Assembly: GCF_003865075.1 (NCBI RefSeq)
Contig: NZ_BHWB01000020.1
Location: 1 to 64,000 of the forward strand
Length of the DNA: 64,000 nucleotides
From: Bacteroides faecalis
GTDB taxonomy: Bacteria > Bacteroidota > Bacteroidia > Bacteroidales > Bacteroidaceae
Reading direction: 5' to 3'
Below the pieces are notes generated by a model. It saw only the letters and a list, made by a program, of their open reading frames with translations. It did no database searches and was not told the DNA's origin. Below, one piece after another: positions 19,234 through 27,275 of the stretch. The position numbers were made by a program, and so were the translations under genes. Every line of letters starts with the position of its first letter. The first letter of the stretch is position 1.

Positions 19234-19757
19234 TCAGCGGAATTTATAAACGAAGAAGATTTGATGTGCCACGAACTTTTAAGGCACGTCCTACTACAGA
19301 TTTTGCTAAAGAGAATCTGTTTAATGTACTCAATAATTATATTGATTTCGAAGATGGGGTAACAGCCCTTGATTTGTTTGCCGGCACTGGTAGTATCAGT
19401 ATAGAGTTGGTATCCAGAGGTTGTGATCGTGTCATCAGTATAGAAAAAGACCCGGCGCACTATTCATTCATTTGCAAAATCATGAATGAAGTACAAACAG
19501 ATAAATGCTTGCCTATTCGTGGAGATGTATTCAAATTTGTCAATAACAGTCGTGAGAAGTTTGATTTCATTTTTGCAGATCCTCCTTATGCTTTAAAAGA
19601 TTTAGCCTCCATACCCGAACTAATATTCCAAAATGAATTACTCAAAGAAGACGGACTGTTCGTACTGGAACATGGAAAAGAAAACAACTTTGAAGATAAC
19701 CCACATTTCATAGAAAGAAGAATCTACGGAAGCGTAAATTTCTCTTTATTCCGATAA
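19224..19757 (+). CDS. rsmD: 16S rRNA (guanine966-N2)-methyltransferase RsmD
   Basis: The 177-residue enzyme methylates N2 of G966 in 16S rRNA using S-adenosylmethionine. The N-terminal MRVISGIYKRRRFDVP is the usual RsmD start. The SAM-binding motif is DLFAGTGS (50-57), the acidic residue at the end of strand beta-2 is in SIEKDP (72-77), and the catalytic motif is DPPY (119-122). The length is normal for the family. The start at 19224 overlaps the DUF3822 stop by ten bases, which indicates coupling. It ends 16 bp before the convergent cardiolipin synthase stop. Confidence 0.95.
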   Translation: MRVISGIYKRRRFDVPRTFKARPTTDFAKENLFNVLNNYIDFEDGVTALDLFAGTGSISIELVSRGCDRVISIEKDPAHYSFICKIMNEVQTDKCLPIRGDVFKFVNNSREKFDFIFADPPYALKDLASIPELIFQNELLKEDGLFVLEHGKENNFEDNPHFIERRIYGSVNFSLFR

Positions 19758-19773
19758 AGCATATTTTATCCCA

Positions 19774-21213
19774 CTAAAGCAGCGGAGCCAATAAACGGAC
19801 AACAGACTCTGCTGCCTTTCGTCTCCATGAACGTTTTACCCAATTCTTCAAAAAGATTTGCGTGCTTTCCCGCTGATCCTGGAGAAATATTTCCTTCATT
19901 TCAAGTGCTGTATTCATATCATACATAAAAGCATTTACCTCAAAATTATGTTCGAAGCTACGAAAATCAATATTCGTAGAACCTACCGTAGATAGCATAT
20001 CATCCGAAACCATCAATTTGGAATGTAAGAAACCCTTTCGATAAAAATAAACTTTAACTCCTGCCTGCAATACATCTGCTAAATATGAATGTGATCCCAG
20101 ATGAGTAATCCGGTTATCTGCACATTCCGGTAACATCAAACGAATATCCACCCCTGCCAATGCCGCTGTTTGCATTGCAGCTAAGATCTGTTCTGTTGGC
20201 AAGAAATAAGGAGTCTGCATATAGAAATACTTTTTAGCTCCGGAAATAGCCATAGTTAGTCCTTGCATTATTTCTTTCCACGGTCCGATAGGTTCACTTG
20301 TAACAGTTTGTACCAAGGTATTTCCGCAAGCTTCTATTTTGGGGAAATAACGGGAAGCAGTAATCAACGTACGGTCTACAAAATACCAATCGAGTAAAAA
20401 TGCGGTCTGCAATCCATGTACGGCCTTCCCTTCTAATAGAATATGAGTATCACGCCAGATTCCCCAAGAGAAGCCACGCATATAACGTTCCGCCAGATTC
20501 ATTCCTCCTACAAATCCCACACGCCCGTCAATAACAACAATTTTTCTATGGTTCCGATAATTAACTCTGCTGGTAAATAAGGGAAAACGCACTTTCAAGA
20601 AACTTCTGACTTCAATCCCTGCATTGCGCATTTCGTCAAAAAAGCGATTAGGTACATGCCAACAACCAACATCGTCATAAATTACACGTATCTCAACCCC
20701 CTGGGCTGCTTTCTCTATAAGCACATCCCTGACTAAACGCCCTATAGCATCATCTTCAAAGATGTAATATTCCATATGGATATGCTGCTTTGCCTTATGG
20801 AGTTCACGCAACAATGACTGTAGCTTGGTATATCCCTCAGTATAAACAGCTACCCTATTTCCTTCAAACGGGAAAGCCTGATTGGTATGTTGGAAAAGCT
20901 GAATAAGCCGGATATATTCATTAGGTATATCAGAACAATCCTGAGCTAGGTATTCTGCCATCGGTTTCTTTAAAAGTCGATTATAACTCTTTTGACCAAT
21001 AATACGTTCCCGACGCTGGCTTCTGCCAAAAAAGATGTAGAAAACAAGTCCTACAACAGGAAGAAAAAGTAGTATAAGTATCCATGCCATAGTCTTCACC
21101 GGATTCCGGTTGTCAAGAATGATAATGACAATCGTACCGATAATGGCTCCGAAATAGACAATATCGAAAGCCACTGTTGCTACCTGGCTTACTATATAGT
21201 TCCAATCAATCAT
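19774..21213 (-). CDS. cls: Cardiolipin synthase, phospholipase D type
   Basis: The 479-residue inner-membrane enzyme condenses two phosphatidylglycerol molecules to cardiolipin and glycerol. Two N-terminal membrane segments are visible (about 12-33 and 42-62), followed by two PLD catalytic motifs: H222-x-K224...D229 (NHRKIVVIDG) and H397-x-K399...D404 (LHSKLMVSDD). PFxGxxVAVYTEG (about 115-127) and NIDFRSFEHNFEVNAF are further family features. Length and order match ClsA. It is transcribed alone, convergent with rsmD. Confidence 0.95.
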   Translation of the reverse strand: MIDWNYIVSQVATVAFDIVYFGAIIGTIVIIILDNRNPVKTMAWILILLFLPVVGLVFYIFFGRSQRRERIIGQKSYNRLLKKPMAEYLAQDCSDIPNEYIRLIQLFQHTNQAFPFEGNRVAVYTEGYTKLQSLLRELHKAKQHIHMEYYIFEDDAIGRLVRDVLIEKAAQGVEIRVIYDDVGCWHVPNRFFDEMRNAGIEVRSFLKVRFPLFTSRVNYRNHRKIVVIDGRVGFVGGMNLAERYMRGFSWGIWRDTHILLEGKAVHGLQTAFLLDWYFVDRTLITASRYFPKIEACGNTLVQTVTSEPIGPWKEIMQGLTMAISGAKKYFYMQTPYFLPTEQILAAMQTAALAGVDIRLMLPECADNRITHLGSHSYLADVLQAGVKVYFYRKGFLHSKLMVSDDMLSTVGSTNIDFRSFEHNFEVNAFMYDMNTALEMKEIFLQDQRESTQIFLKNWVKRSWRRKAAESVVRLLAPLL

Positions 21214-21273
21214 AAAAATCTCCTTTCTATACGGATACTAAACAACAAATATAGAGGAATTTATCGGATAAAC

Positions 21274-21314
21274 AAAAAAAGTCCCGATGACAACTCATTT
21301 CATCATCGGGACTT
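21274..21314 (-). terminator. Terminator of the outer-membrane barrel gene
   Basis: On the minus strand AAGTCCCGATGA pairs with TCATCGGGACTT and is followed by seven T. It lies 33 bases after the stop of the 21347-24181 gene and separates it from cls. Confidence 0.92.
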
Positions 21315-21346
21315 ACTGACTATTTAATCCATAAAATCACATTCTC

Positions 21347-24181
21347 CTAATAACGCATTGGTCGCATTCCTCCACCATAGCCATGTCCACCACCTCTATT
21401 ACCATCAAAGCTACGTCTTTCACCTCTCTCTCCTCTATTATGTGCCACCTTTCCTCCTAATGTATTAAAGCGATAGACAAAATGTACCATAAAATAACTA
21501 CCCAAAGTATTGTATTCAGTATCACTCATCATTGTTTCACTAATAGAACGTGTTAAACTACTTTGTTGTTTCAAAATATCATATATTTTAAAACGGAGAG
21601 TTGCAGCATTATTCTTTAAAAAGCTCTTTGAAATTTGTGCATTCCACATTACCTCATTATTATTTAATCCACCCGTATATCCATTCTTAAATCGACAATT
21701 AACATCTGTAGAAATAGCAATCTGCCATGGCAAATTGACATTTGTACTTCCTCCGACATAATAGTCAAATGTTTCGCGATTACTATTTTCCTGTTTACTG
21801 TTTCTAACCAAATTATAATTCACAGAACCATTTATTGACACATCAAATACCTCACTTCGATAACTACCAACAAGCCGTTCTCTTAAGTCCAAGCTATGTG
21901 TCGTGCTCAATTCCTGGTCAGAATTTCTGGAATTACCGACACTTGTATAACTTACTGCATCACTATACCTTACATTTGAAGTAGATAAAATCGTAAACTT
22001 CTGATTCCTCAAAGGAGTATTAAAATTAAAATATCCTTGAGTCTGCCAATTACCATTTACATTCTCTTTCTTATAGATACGGGCACCAGTCTGAGGGTCA
22101 TACGTCATTTTATTTGCAACCGAATTCAACGTATTTGAATAACTCACATCTACAGTGTAACTACGCATAGATTCCGGAATAAACCGCCGATAATTCAAAT
22201 TAAAGTTACTATTGAAAGAAGGTTTCAAATTCGGATTACCATACCTCAAATTCATAGGGTCGGTGATATCAATCACATCTTGCAGATCTTCAATATTCGG
22301 TGTACTACTTCTTCCTCGATAACGAAACATCAATACATGTTGTTTAGTAAACATATACCTGAACATTACCGAAGGCGACCAATTCAACACATTTTGTTCC
22401 GGAAGGTTCTTTTTATAGTTGGGGCCAATCGTAGTTTTACTCAAAGAAGACTGGGGTGTAACTCCCACGCCGATATCATACATCATTTTTGTATAAAGTC
22501 CACGCATAGAAAGATATGCCGAATGAGTATCATAAAAGTTTTCTACTCGTGTACTCAAATCATTATCGTATCCACGCTCCATATATTCCGGATAAGGATA
22601 ATAGTTAATACTATCATACACTAATGATTGCGACAACTGCTTACGATGAGCGAATTCATAACGTAATTGAAGGAAATGATTCTTAAATACCGGTTCAGTA
22701 TAGGATGCAGATACACTCCAGTTACGACTATCACTATTTCGATCTGTATATCGAGAAATATCCGAGATACTATCTAACTCAAAAAACTCGGTCTTTGAAT
22801 CGGAGTAAGCATCTGATTCGCTATCACTGTATCCAAAACGTGCACCAACAGACAAATTTCTTCCTTTATTATTCAAACGACGGAAGGCCATCAAACTTCC
22901 ATTAAAAGACCAGTTATGACCTTTAGATGAAGAAGCTGCTCCCCTTTCATTGACAGGATCGTGAGAATTATTATCAGTTCTTGACCAAGAACTACTGCTC
23001 GTTTCAGTTTGCGAATAACTACCATTGGGGCGGAAAATAATAGTAGTCAATGTATCCGGACGCCATTCCATACGAAAATCAACACGAAGATCATGTCTGT
23101 CACGATTTGACAAGTTTTCACTCTGCCCAAAAGAAGAGGTTTCTCCTAAAAAGGTTTCCGAAGAACTTTTACGACGAGCATCATTATTAGAATGCCCGTA
23201 TTGTACATTTCCTCCTACTTGTATTTTATTTGTTTCTTTTGCATAATTAACCCCTAGTGATTGTGAAGTCGTAATACCAGAACCTGCATTACCTCCTGCG
23301 AGACCTTGACCGGCATCTCCAAACTCCGAGAATCCCTGATTATTCGTATTATTGGCAGAGGCAATAACTGTAAAACTCGAGTCATCTTTAAAACGACTGA
23401 CCATCGCTCCACCTTCATAACGATCTTTACTACCATACCCACCAATAAAGTTGCCAATCACACCATTTTTCATTCCCTTCTTGACTGTCAGGTCCAAAAC
23501 GGATTCTTCATTTCCATCATCAATACCTGTAATACGTGCCATATCACTTTTCTTATCATATGATTTGACTTTATCAACGATATTTGCAGGTAGGTTCTTC
23601 ATTGAGACTTTCGGGTCGTCAGAGAAAAACTCTTTTCCATCCACCATAATTTTTTTGACTTCTTTACCATTGATAGTGATTTTTCCTTCATCACTCACTT
23701 CGGCCCCTGGAATTCTCTTCACCAGTTCTTCCAGCATCGCTCCTTCCGGAACAGGATAAGCCGCAGCAGAATACTCCGTTGTATCCCCCTTTACTATAAC
23801 AGGCGGAACTTCTGCTGTAACCACTGCTTCCTTTAACATCACAGCATCCGGTTCCAAAGAAATATTTCCTACTTGTTTATCAGACACATTATCAGTCAAT
23901 TGTAAAGGAAGGAATTTAGTACGAAAACCTATAAAGGAGACTTTTAATAAATATTTTCCAGCTTTCACTTTAGGAAGAGTAAACCATCCTTTATCGCTAC
24001 TTGCTGCACCGGCAGCATAAGTACTATCCGGCAGGCTCAACAACTGAACCGTAGCTTGTGCTGCCGGCTCTTCCGAATCAGATTCCATGACACGTCCCGA
24101 AACAGAGATCAACTTATTTTGGGCAAAAATAGAAATGGTGCAAAGTAACATCAGCACCATAAAAGCTGAAACTTTCTTCAT
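21347..24181 (-). CDS. TonB-dependent receptor-like outer-membrane beta-barrel protein
   Basis: The 944-residue protein has a signal peptide (1-20, ending IFA), a carboxypeptidase-regulatory-like domain (about 27-110, SVSGRVMESDSEEPAAQATV), a plug-like domain (EELVKRIPGAEVSDEGKITI and VDGKEFFSDDPKVSMKNLPA), and a long beta-barrel of the OMP_b-brl_3 type. The last 25 residues are rich in Gly and Arg (GGGHGYGGGMRPMRY), an odd tail that does not end in the usual aromatic strand of SusC proteins, though the final residue is Tyr. There is no SusD partner. Such proteins in Bacteroidetes are annotated as TonB-dependent receptors, but the ligand is unknown. The small membrane protein gene upstream (24262-24666) lies 80 bp away on the same strand. 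Confidence 0.88.
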   Translation of the reverse strand: MKKVSAFMVLMLLCTISIFAQNKLISVSGRVMESDSEEPAAQATVQLLSLPDSTYAAGAASSDKGWFTLPKVKAGKYLLKVSFIGFRTKFLPLQLTDNVSDKQVGNISLEPDAVMLKEAVVTAEVPPVIVKGDTTEYSAAAYPVPEGAMLEELVKRIPGAEVSDEGKITINGKEVKKIMVDGKEFFSDDPKVSMKNLPANIVDKVKSYDKKSDMARITGIDDGNEESVLDLTVKKGMKNGVIGNFIGGYGSKDRYEGGAMVSRFKDDSSFTVIASANNTNNQGFSEFGDAGQGLAGGNAGSGITTSQSLGVNYAKETNKIQVGGNVQYGHSNNDARRKSSSETFLGETSSFGQSENLSNRDRHDLRVDFRMEWRPDTLTTIIFRPNGSYSQTETSSSSWSRTDNNSHDPVNERGAASSSKGHNWSFNGSLMAFRRLNNKGRNLSVGARFGYSDSESDAYSDSKTEFFELDSISDISRYTDRNSDSRNWSVSASYTEPVFKNHFLQLRYEFAHRKQLSQSLVYDSINYYPYPEYMERGYDNDLSTRVENFYDTHSAYLSMRGLYTKMMYDIGVGVTPQSSLSKTTIGPNYKKNLPEQNVLNWSPSVMFRYMFTKQHVLMFRYRGRSSTPNIEDLQDVIDITDPMNLRYGNPNLKPSFNSNFNLNYRRFIPESMRSYTVDVSYSNTLNSVANKMTYDPQTGARIYKKENVNGNWQTQGYFNFNTPLRNQKFTILSTSNVRYSDAVSYTSVGNSRNSDQELSTTHSLDLRERLVGSYRSEVFDVSINGSVNYNLVRNSKQENSNRETFDYYVGGSTNVNLPWQIAISTDVNCRFKNGYTGGLNNNEVMWNAQISKSFLKNNAATLRFKIYDILKQQSSLTRSISETMMSDTEYNTLGSYFMVHFVYRFNTLGGKVAHNRGERGERRSFDGNRGGGHGYGGGMRPMRY

Positions 24182-24261
24182 TTACCTTATTTACGATTTA
24201 GTAGTAATACACAATGTCTTTTTGACAAATTGAATCGTAAAAGGTTTAATTTAAATAAAAA

Positions 24262-24666
24262 CTATCTCTTGAATAATCGATCAACTACCGCTTTTTTAAG
24301 ACCAAACTCCAAACAAAGCACATTAAATATCAAAAAAGTCAGAAAAGAGGAAGTATCTACATTGATAACATCTTTTTGGAAGACACGCCATAACATACTT
24401 CCAAAAACAAAAAGAAATGTTAGAAAGATAGCATTACGAACTGCTGTATTACGAATCTGTTCAGTTTCACGACTCTCATTTTTATTCAATGCAAATATTA
24501 TCATTAAGCATCCTGCCATCATCAGCAACTTTGTACATTCTTTATAAAACAAGAGATTCTGATCATTGACCATTCCATTCATATATAATACAGGAAGTAT
24601 AAATAAAGAGATTATAAGAACAAGATATCCTAAAGGACGACTGAATATTGGTAGTAATGCTTTCAT
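24262..24666 (-). CDS. Small four-helix membrane protein, unknown
   Basis: The 134-residue protein shows four likely membrane segments (about 11-30, 45-62, 79-95 and 105-122), with a charged loop between the second and third (NKNESRETEQIRN). It has no motif I recognise and no signal peptidase site. It is divergent from aroB with an 80-bp gap and lies upstream of the barrel protein on the same strand, so it may share its transcript. Confidence that it is a real gene rests on its clean hydrophobic pattern and its position in an otherwise empty gap. Confidence 0.75.
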   Translation of the reverse strand: MKALLPIFSRPLGYLVLIISLFILPVLYMNGMVNDQNLLFYKECTKLLMMAGCLMIIFALNKNESRETEQIRNTAVRNAIFLTFLFVFGSMLWRVFQKDVINVDTSSFLTFLIFNVLCLEFGLKKAVVDRLFKR

Positions 24667-24715
24667 AAATTCTATGTTTTAATGAGACAAAAGTAAGTAA
24701 AAAAAATATTTTATA

Positions 24716-24723
24716 TACATTTG
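24716..24723 (+). promoter_or_regulatory. Bacteroides -7 box before aroB
   Basis: TACATTTG fits TAnnTTTG and lies 23 bases before the aroB ATG. A clear TTTG -33 box is absent. Confidence 0.55.
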
Positions 24724-24746
24724 CAGCAAGAAAAAGCTAAAGAATC

Positions 24747-25808
24747 ATGAGTAAACAAGAAGTTATTCTCTGCGAAAGCCTGGAAGCAAGTCTCGATCGT
24801 GCCATAAAAAAATGTCCGCACGACAAGTTATTCATTCTCACAGACGAGCATACACAGCGTTTATGTCTCCCTGCTTTAAAAGAAGTATCTTATCTTAAAG
24901 ATGCGATTGAAATCTGTATCGGTCCCGAGGATGTACATAAAACATTAGACACATTAGCTTCCGTATGGATGACGCTAAGTAAAAAAGGAGCTACCCGCCA
25001 TTCATTACTTATCAATTTAGGAGGAGGAATGGTTACTGACTTAGGAGGCTTTGCTGCTGCTACATTCAAACGTGGAATTTCTTATATTAATATTCCTACT
25101 ACATTGTTAGCCATGGTAGATGCTTCCGTAGGAGGTAAAACAGGTATTAACTTCAATGGACTGAAAAATGAAATCGGTGCATTTGCTCCGGCAGACTGTG
25201 TTTTGATTGAAACAGAATTCTTAAGAAGTCTCGATGCACACAATTTCTTCTCCGGATATGCTGAAATGCTGAAACATGGATTGATCAGCAATACAGCTCA
25301 TTGGGCTGAATTATTAAATTTTGAGACTTCTACTATTGACTATTCTTATCTAAAACGATTAGTCGGTCAATCTGTACAAGTAAAAGAAGACATCGTGGAA
25401 CAAGACCCTCTTGAACATGGCATACGTAAAGCTTTGAATCTGGGACATACCGTAGGACATGCTTTTGAGAGTTTAGCTCTAGCAGAAAACCGCCCGCTCT
25501 TGCATGGTTATGCTGTAGCATGGGGAATTGTCTGTGAATTATATCTATCGCATCTTAAAGTCGGGTTCCCTAAAGACAAGATGAGACAGACAATCGAATT
25601 CATCAAAGAAAACTATGGAGCGTTCACATTCGACTGCAAACAATATGAACAGCTGTATGCACTTATGACACATGATAAAAAGAATACTTCAGACACTATC
25701 AATTTCACTTTGCTGAAAGACATCGGAGATATTTGTATAAACCAAACAACAGATAAAGATACGATTTTCGAAATGTTGGATTTCTATCGTGAATGCATGG
25801 GAATCTGA
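24747..25808 (+). CDS. aroB: 3-dehydroquinate synthase
   Basis: The 353-residue cytoplasmic enzyme converts DAHP to 3-dehydroquinate, the second step of the shikimate pathway for aromatic amino acids, using NAD and a divalent metal. The NAD-binding motif NLGGGMVTDLGGFAAATFKRG is at about 91-111, followed by IPTTLLAMVDASVGGKTGIN. Metal-binding residues lie in the segment around HGLISNT, LGHTVGHAFE and HGYAVAWG. The length is normal. It is a single-gene unit with its own promoter box and terminator. Confidence 0.96.
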   Translation: MSKQEVILCESLEASLDRAIKKCPHDKLFILTDEHTQRLCLPALKEVSYLKDAIEICIGPEDVHKTLDTLASVWMTLSKKGATRHSLLINLGGGMVTDLGGFAAATFKRGISYINIPTTLLAMVDASVGGKTGINFNGLKNEIGAFAPADCVLIETEFLRSLDAHNFFSGYAEMLKHGLISNTAHWAELLNFETSTIDYSYLKRLVGQSVQVKEDIVEQDPLEHGIRKALNLGHTVGHAFESLALAENRPLLHGYAVAWGIVCELYLSHLKVGFPKDKMRQTIEFIKENYGAFTFDCKQYEQLYALMTHDKKNTSDTINFTLLKDIGDICINQTTDKDTIFEMLDFYRECMGI

Positions 25809-25834
25809 ATAAATATATCCTAACCAATAAAGAC

Positions 25835-25874
25835 CAAAGGAGCAGATTTTGCATTATGCCTTACTGCTCCTTTG
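25835..25874 (+). terminator. Terminator of aroB
   Basis: CAAAGGAGCAG pairs with CTGCTCCTTTG around an 18-base loop, 27 bases after the aroB stop. The T run is weak (ATTTATAT). Because the stem is symmetrical it could also serve the convergent AraC gene. Confidence 0.8.
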
Positions 25875-25931
25875 ATTTATATCTACTTTTATGTACTCTT
25901 AAACGAGCTTATAATATAAGAGTTTCTTTCA

Positions 25932-26822
25932 TTATTTAAGCACCTCTCCCGTTCCATCCAAACTTGCTATCCGATACTGTGACAATGACATTCCTGTATG
26001 TTTTCTAAAGAAACGTCCCAAAGACGATTGATTAGCAAAATTTGTTTTAAGAGCTATTTCCTGAACATTCAGATTAGTGTTCTTTAGCAAAGCTTTTATC
26101 TCTAATATAATATATTCTATAATCCAGTCTTTAGCAGATTTCCCACTAGTCTCTTTTATAACCATCGACAGATATTTAGAGGTAATGCACAATTTATCAG
26201 CATAAAAAGCTACATCTTTATTTTCCCTGAAATGTTCCATGATAAGTGCAAAAAACTTATTAGTTAATTCCTCTTTACGAGTTTCTTGTCTATTTCCCAA
26301 AAATAAAGTTTCCTGTTTCTGAAAATAGTTATATAATTCCAAATACAAATACCTTATTAAATGAGTAATCAATTCACGTCTATATAAATCACTTGAGGTT
26401 ATCTTCTCTTTCACCAATCCAAAAAAATTAAATAGACGCTGAATATCTGTTTCTGATTGACGATAAACAAAATGACTTCTCATGTAAAAAAAGAAATGAG
26501 GAGAAAATAAAGGCACACCAGATAGGGCATCACTATGCAAAGAAAGTGAGATAACCAATGTAATAGTTTGAAAATCGGCACTTACTTCATTAAATGACAC
26601 ATATTGTCCCGGAAATAAAATCATTAACTCTTTGGGCATTATCCAATGCATGCTGTCATGCACCTGAATCTGCGCTTTTCCCCTAAAACAATATACAATC
26701 ATAGCAGATTGTATACTTGATGGATAAGGAGTTAAAGGAAGATATTTCAAATTTTCGTAATATCTTAGATCATCACCCAAGATATAGGTTTCTAATGTTT
26801 CACTCTTTTTACTATTCAGCAT
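25932..26822 (-). CDS. AraC-family transcriptional regulator
   Basis: The 296-residue protein has an N-terminal effector domain (about 1-180) without a clear cupin signature, and a C-terminal AraC DNA-binding domain with two helix-turn-helix units: VAFYADKLCITSKYLSMVIKE and VQEIALKTNFANQSSLGRFF, followed by FRKHTGMSLSQYR. It is divergent from the GH78 rhamnosidase gene at 27276 across 453 bp, which suggests it controls the GH78/GH106 genes, perhaps in response to rhamnose. A minus-strand -7 box (TATTTTTG, 26855-26848) lies close to its start codon. The effector cannot be predicted. Confidence 0.9.
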   Translation of the reverse strand: MLNSKKSETLETYILGDDLRYYENLKYLPLTPYPSSIQSAMIVYCFRGKAQIQVHDSMHWIMPKELMILFPGQYVSFNEVSADFQTITLVISLSLHSDALSGVPLFSPHFFFYMRSHFVYRQSETDIQRLFNFFGLVKEKITSSDLYRRELITHLIRYLYLELYNYFQKQETLFLGNRQETRKEELTNKFFALIMEHFRENKDVAFYADKLCITSKYLSMVIKETSGKSAKDWIIEYIILEIKALLKNTNLNVQEIALKTNFANQSSLGRFFRKHTGMSLSQYRIASLDGTGEVLK

Positions 26823-27169
26823 TTATCGAATTCAATAAAACTTTGCACAAAAATATAATATACCGATTTAGCTTACATCATATATGGAAATATGGTATTG
26901 CATTAAAGAAGTTAAGCCCCCATTATTTACATTATTTTATAAACAGAAGCTTCTCGAGTTAGTTTAATAAAAAGCCTATTATTTAGATTTATTACAAATA
27001 ACACAGCAGCATATCTTAGTTAAAATAAAATAGAAGCAAAGTCTATAGATATCTGTTTCTCATACAAAAAGCCCCATTTATTTTCTTTTTAGGGTATTTT
27101 CCTGGCCTTCGTGTCAAAAATGTAATCAAAAAAATCATTATTCTTACATACAAAGACCTAAACATCCGC

Positions 27170-27177
27170 TATTTTTG
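27170..27177 (+). promoter_or_regulatory. Bacteroides -7 box before GH78
   Basis: TATTTTTG fits TAnnTTTG, about 100 bases before the GH78 ATG. A proper -33 TTTG is missing, which would fit a promoter that needs an activator. Confidence 0.55.
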
Positions 27178-27181
27178 CAAA

Positions 27182-27206
27182 CAGCATATTAAAAGTTGAT
27201 ATGCTG
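27182..27206 (+). other. Hairpin at the expected 5' end of the GH78 mRNA
   Basis: CAGCATAT pairs perfectly with ATATGCTG around a nine-base loop, starting five bases after the -7 box. The transcript would begin with or just before this stem. Confidence 0.5.
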
Positions 27207-27275
27207 AAACCTAAATTATGATACGAACAATAATTATTAAATGATTATTAAAGCAAACACATAATAATAATTGAA

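Larger units (their letters stand above)
26823..27275. other. Divergent control region, araC-type gene / GH78
   Basis: No gene is visible. It holds back-to-back -7 boxes: TATTTTTG at 26855-26848 (minus) and at 27170-27177 (plus). A hairpin lies just after the plus-strand box. The rest is AT-rich, with no obvious regulator box. Confidence 0.6.

Noticed and set aside
26717..26962. 81-residue frame antisense to the AraC gene start
   Set aside because: It mostly overlaps the araC-type gene and its promoter, with no motif or ribosome-binding signal.
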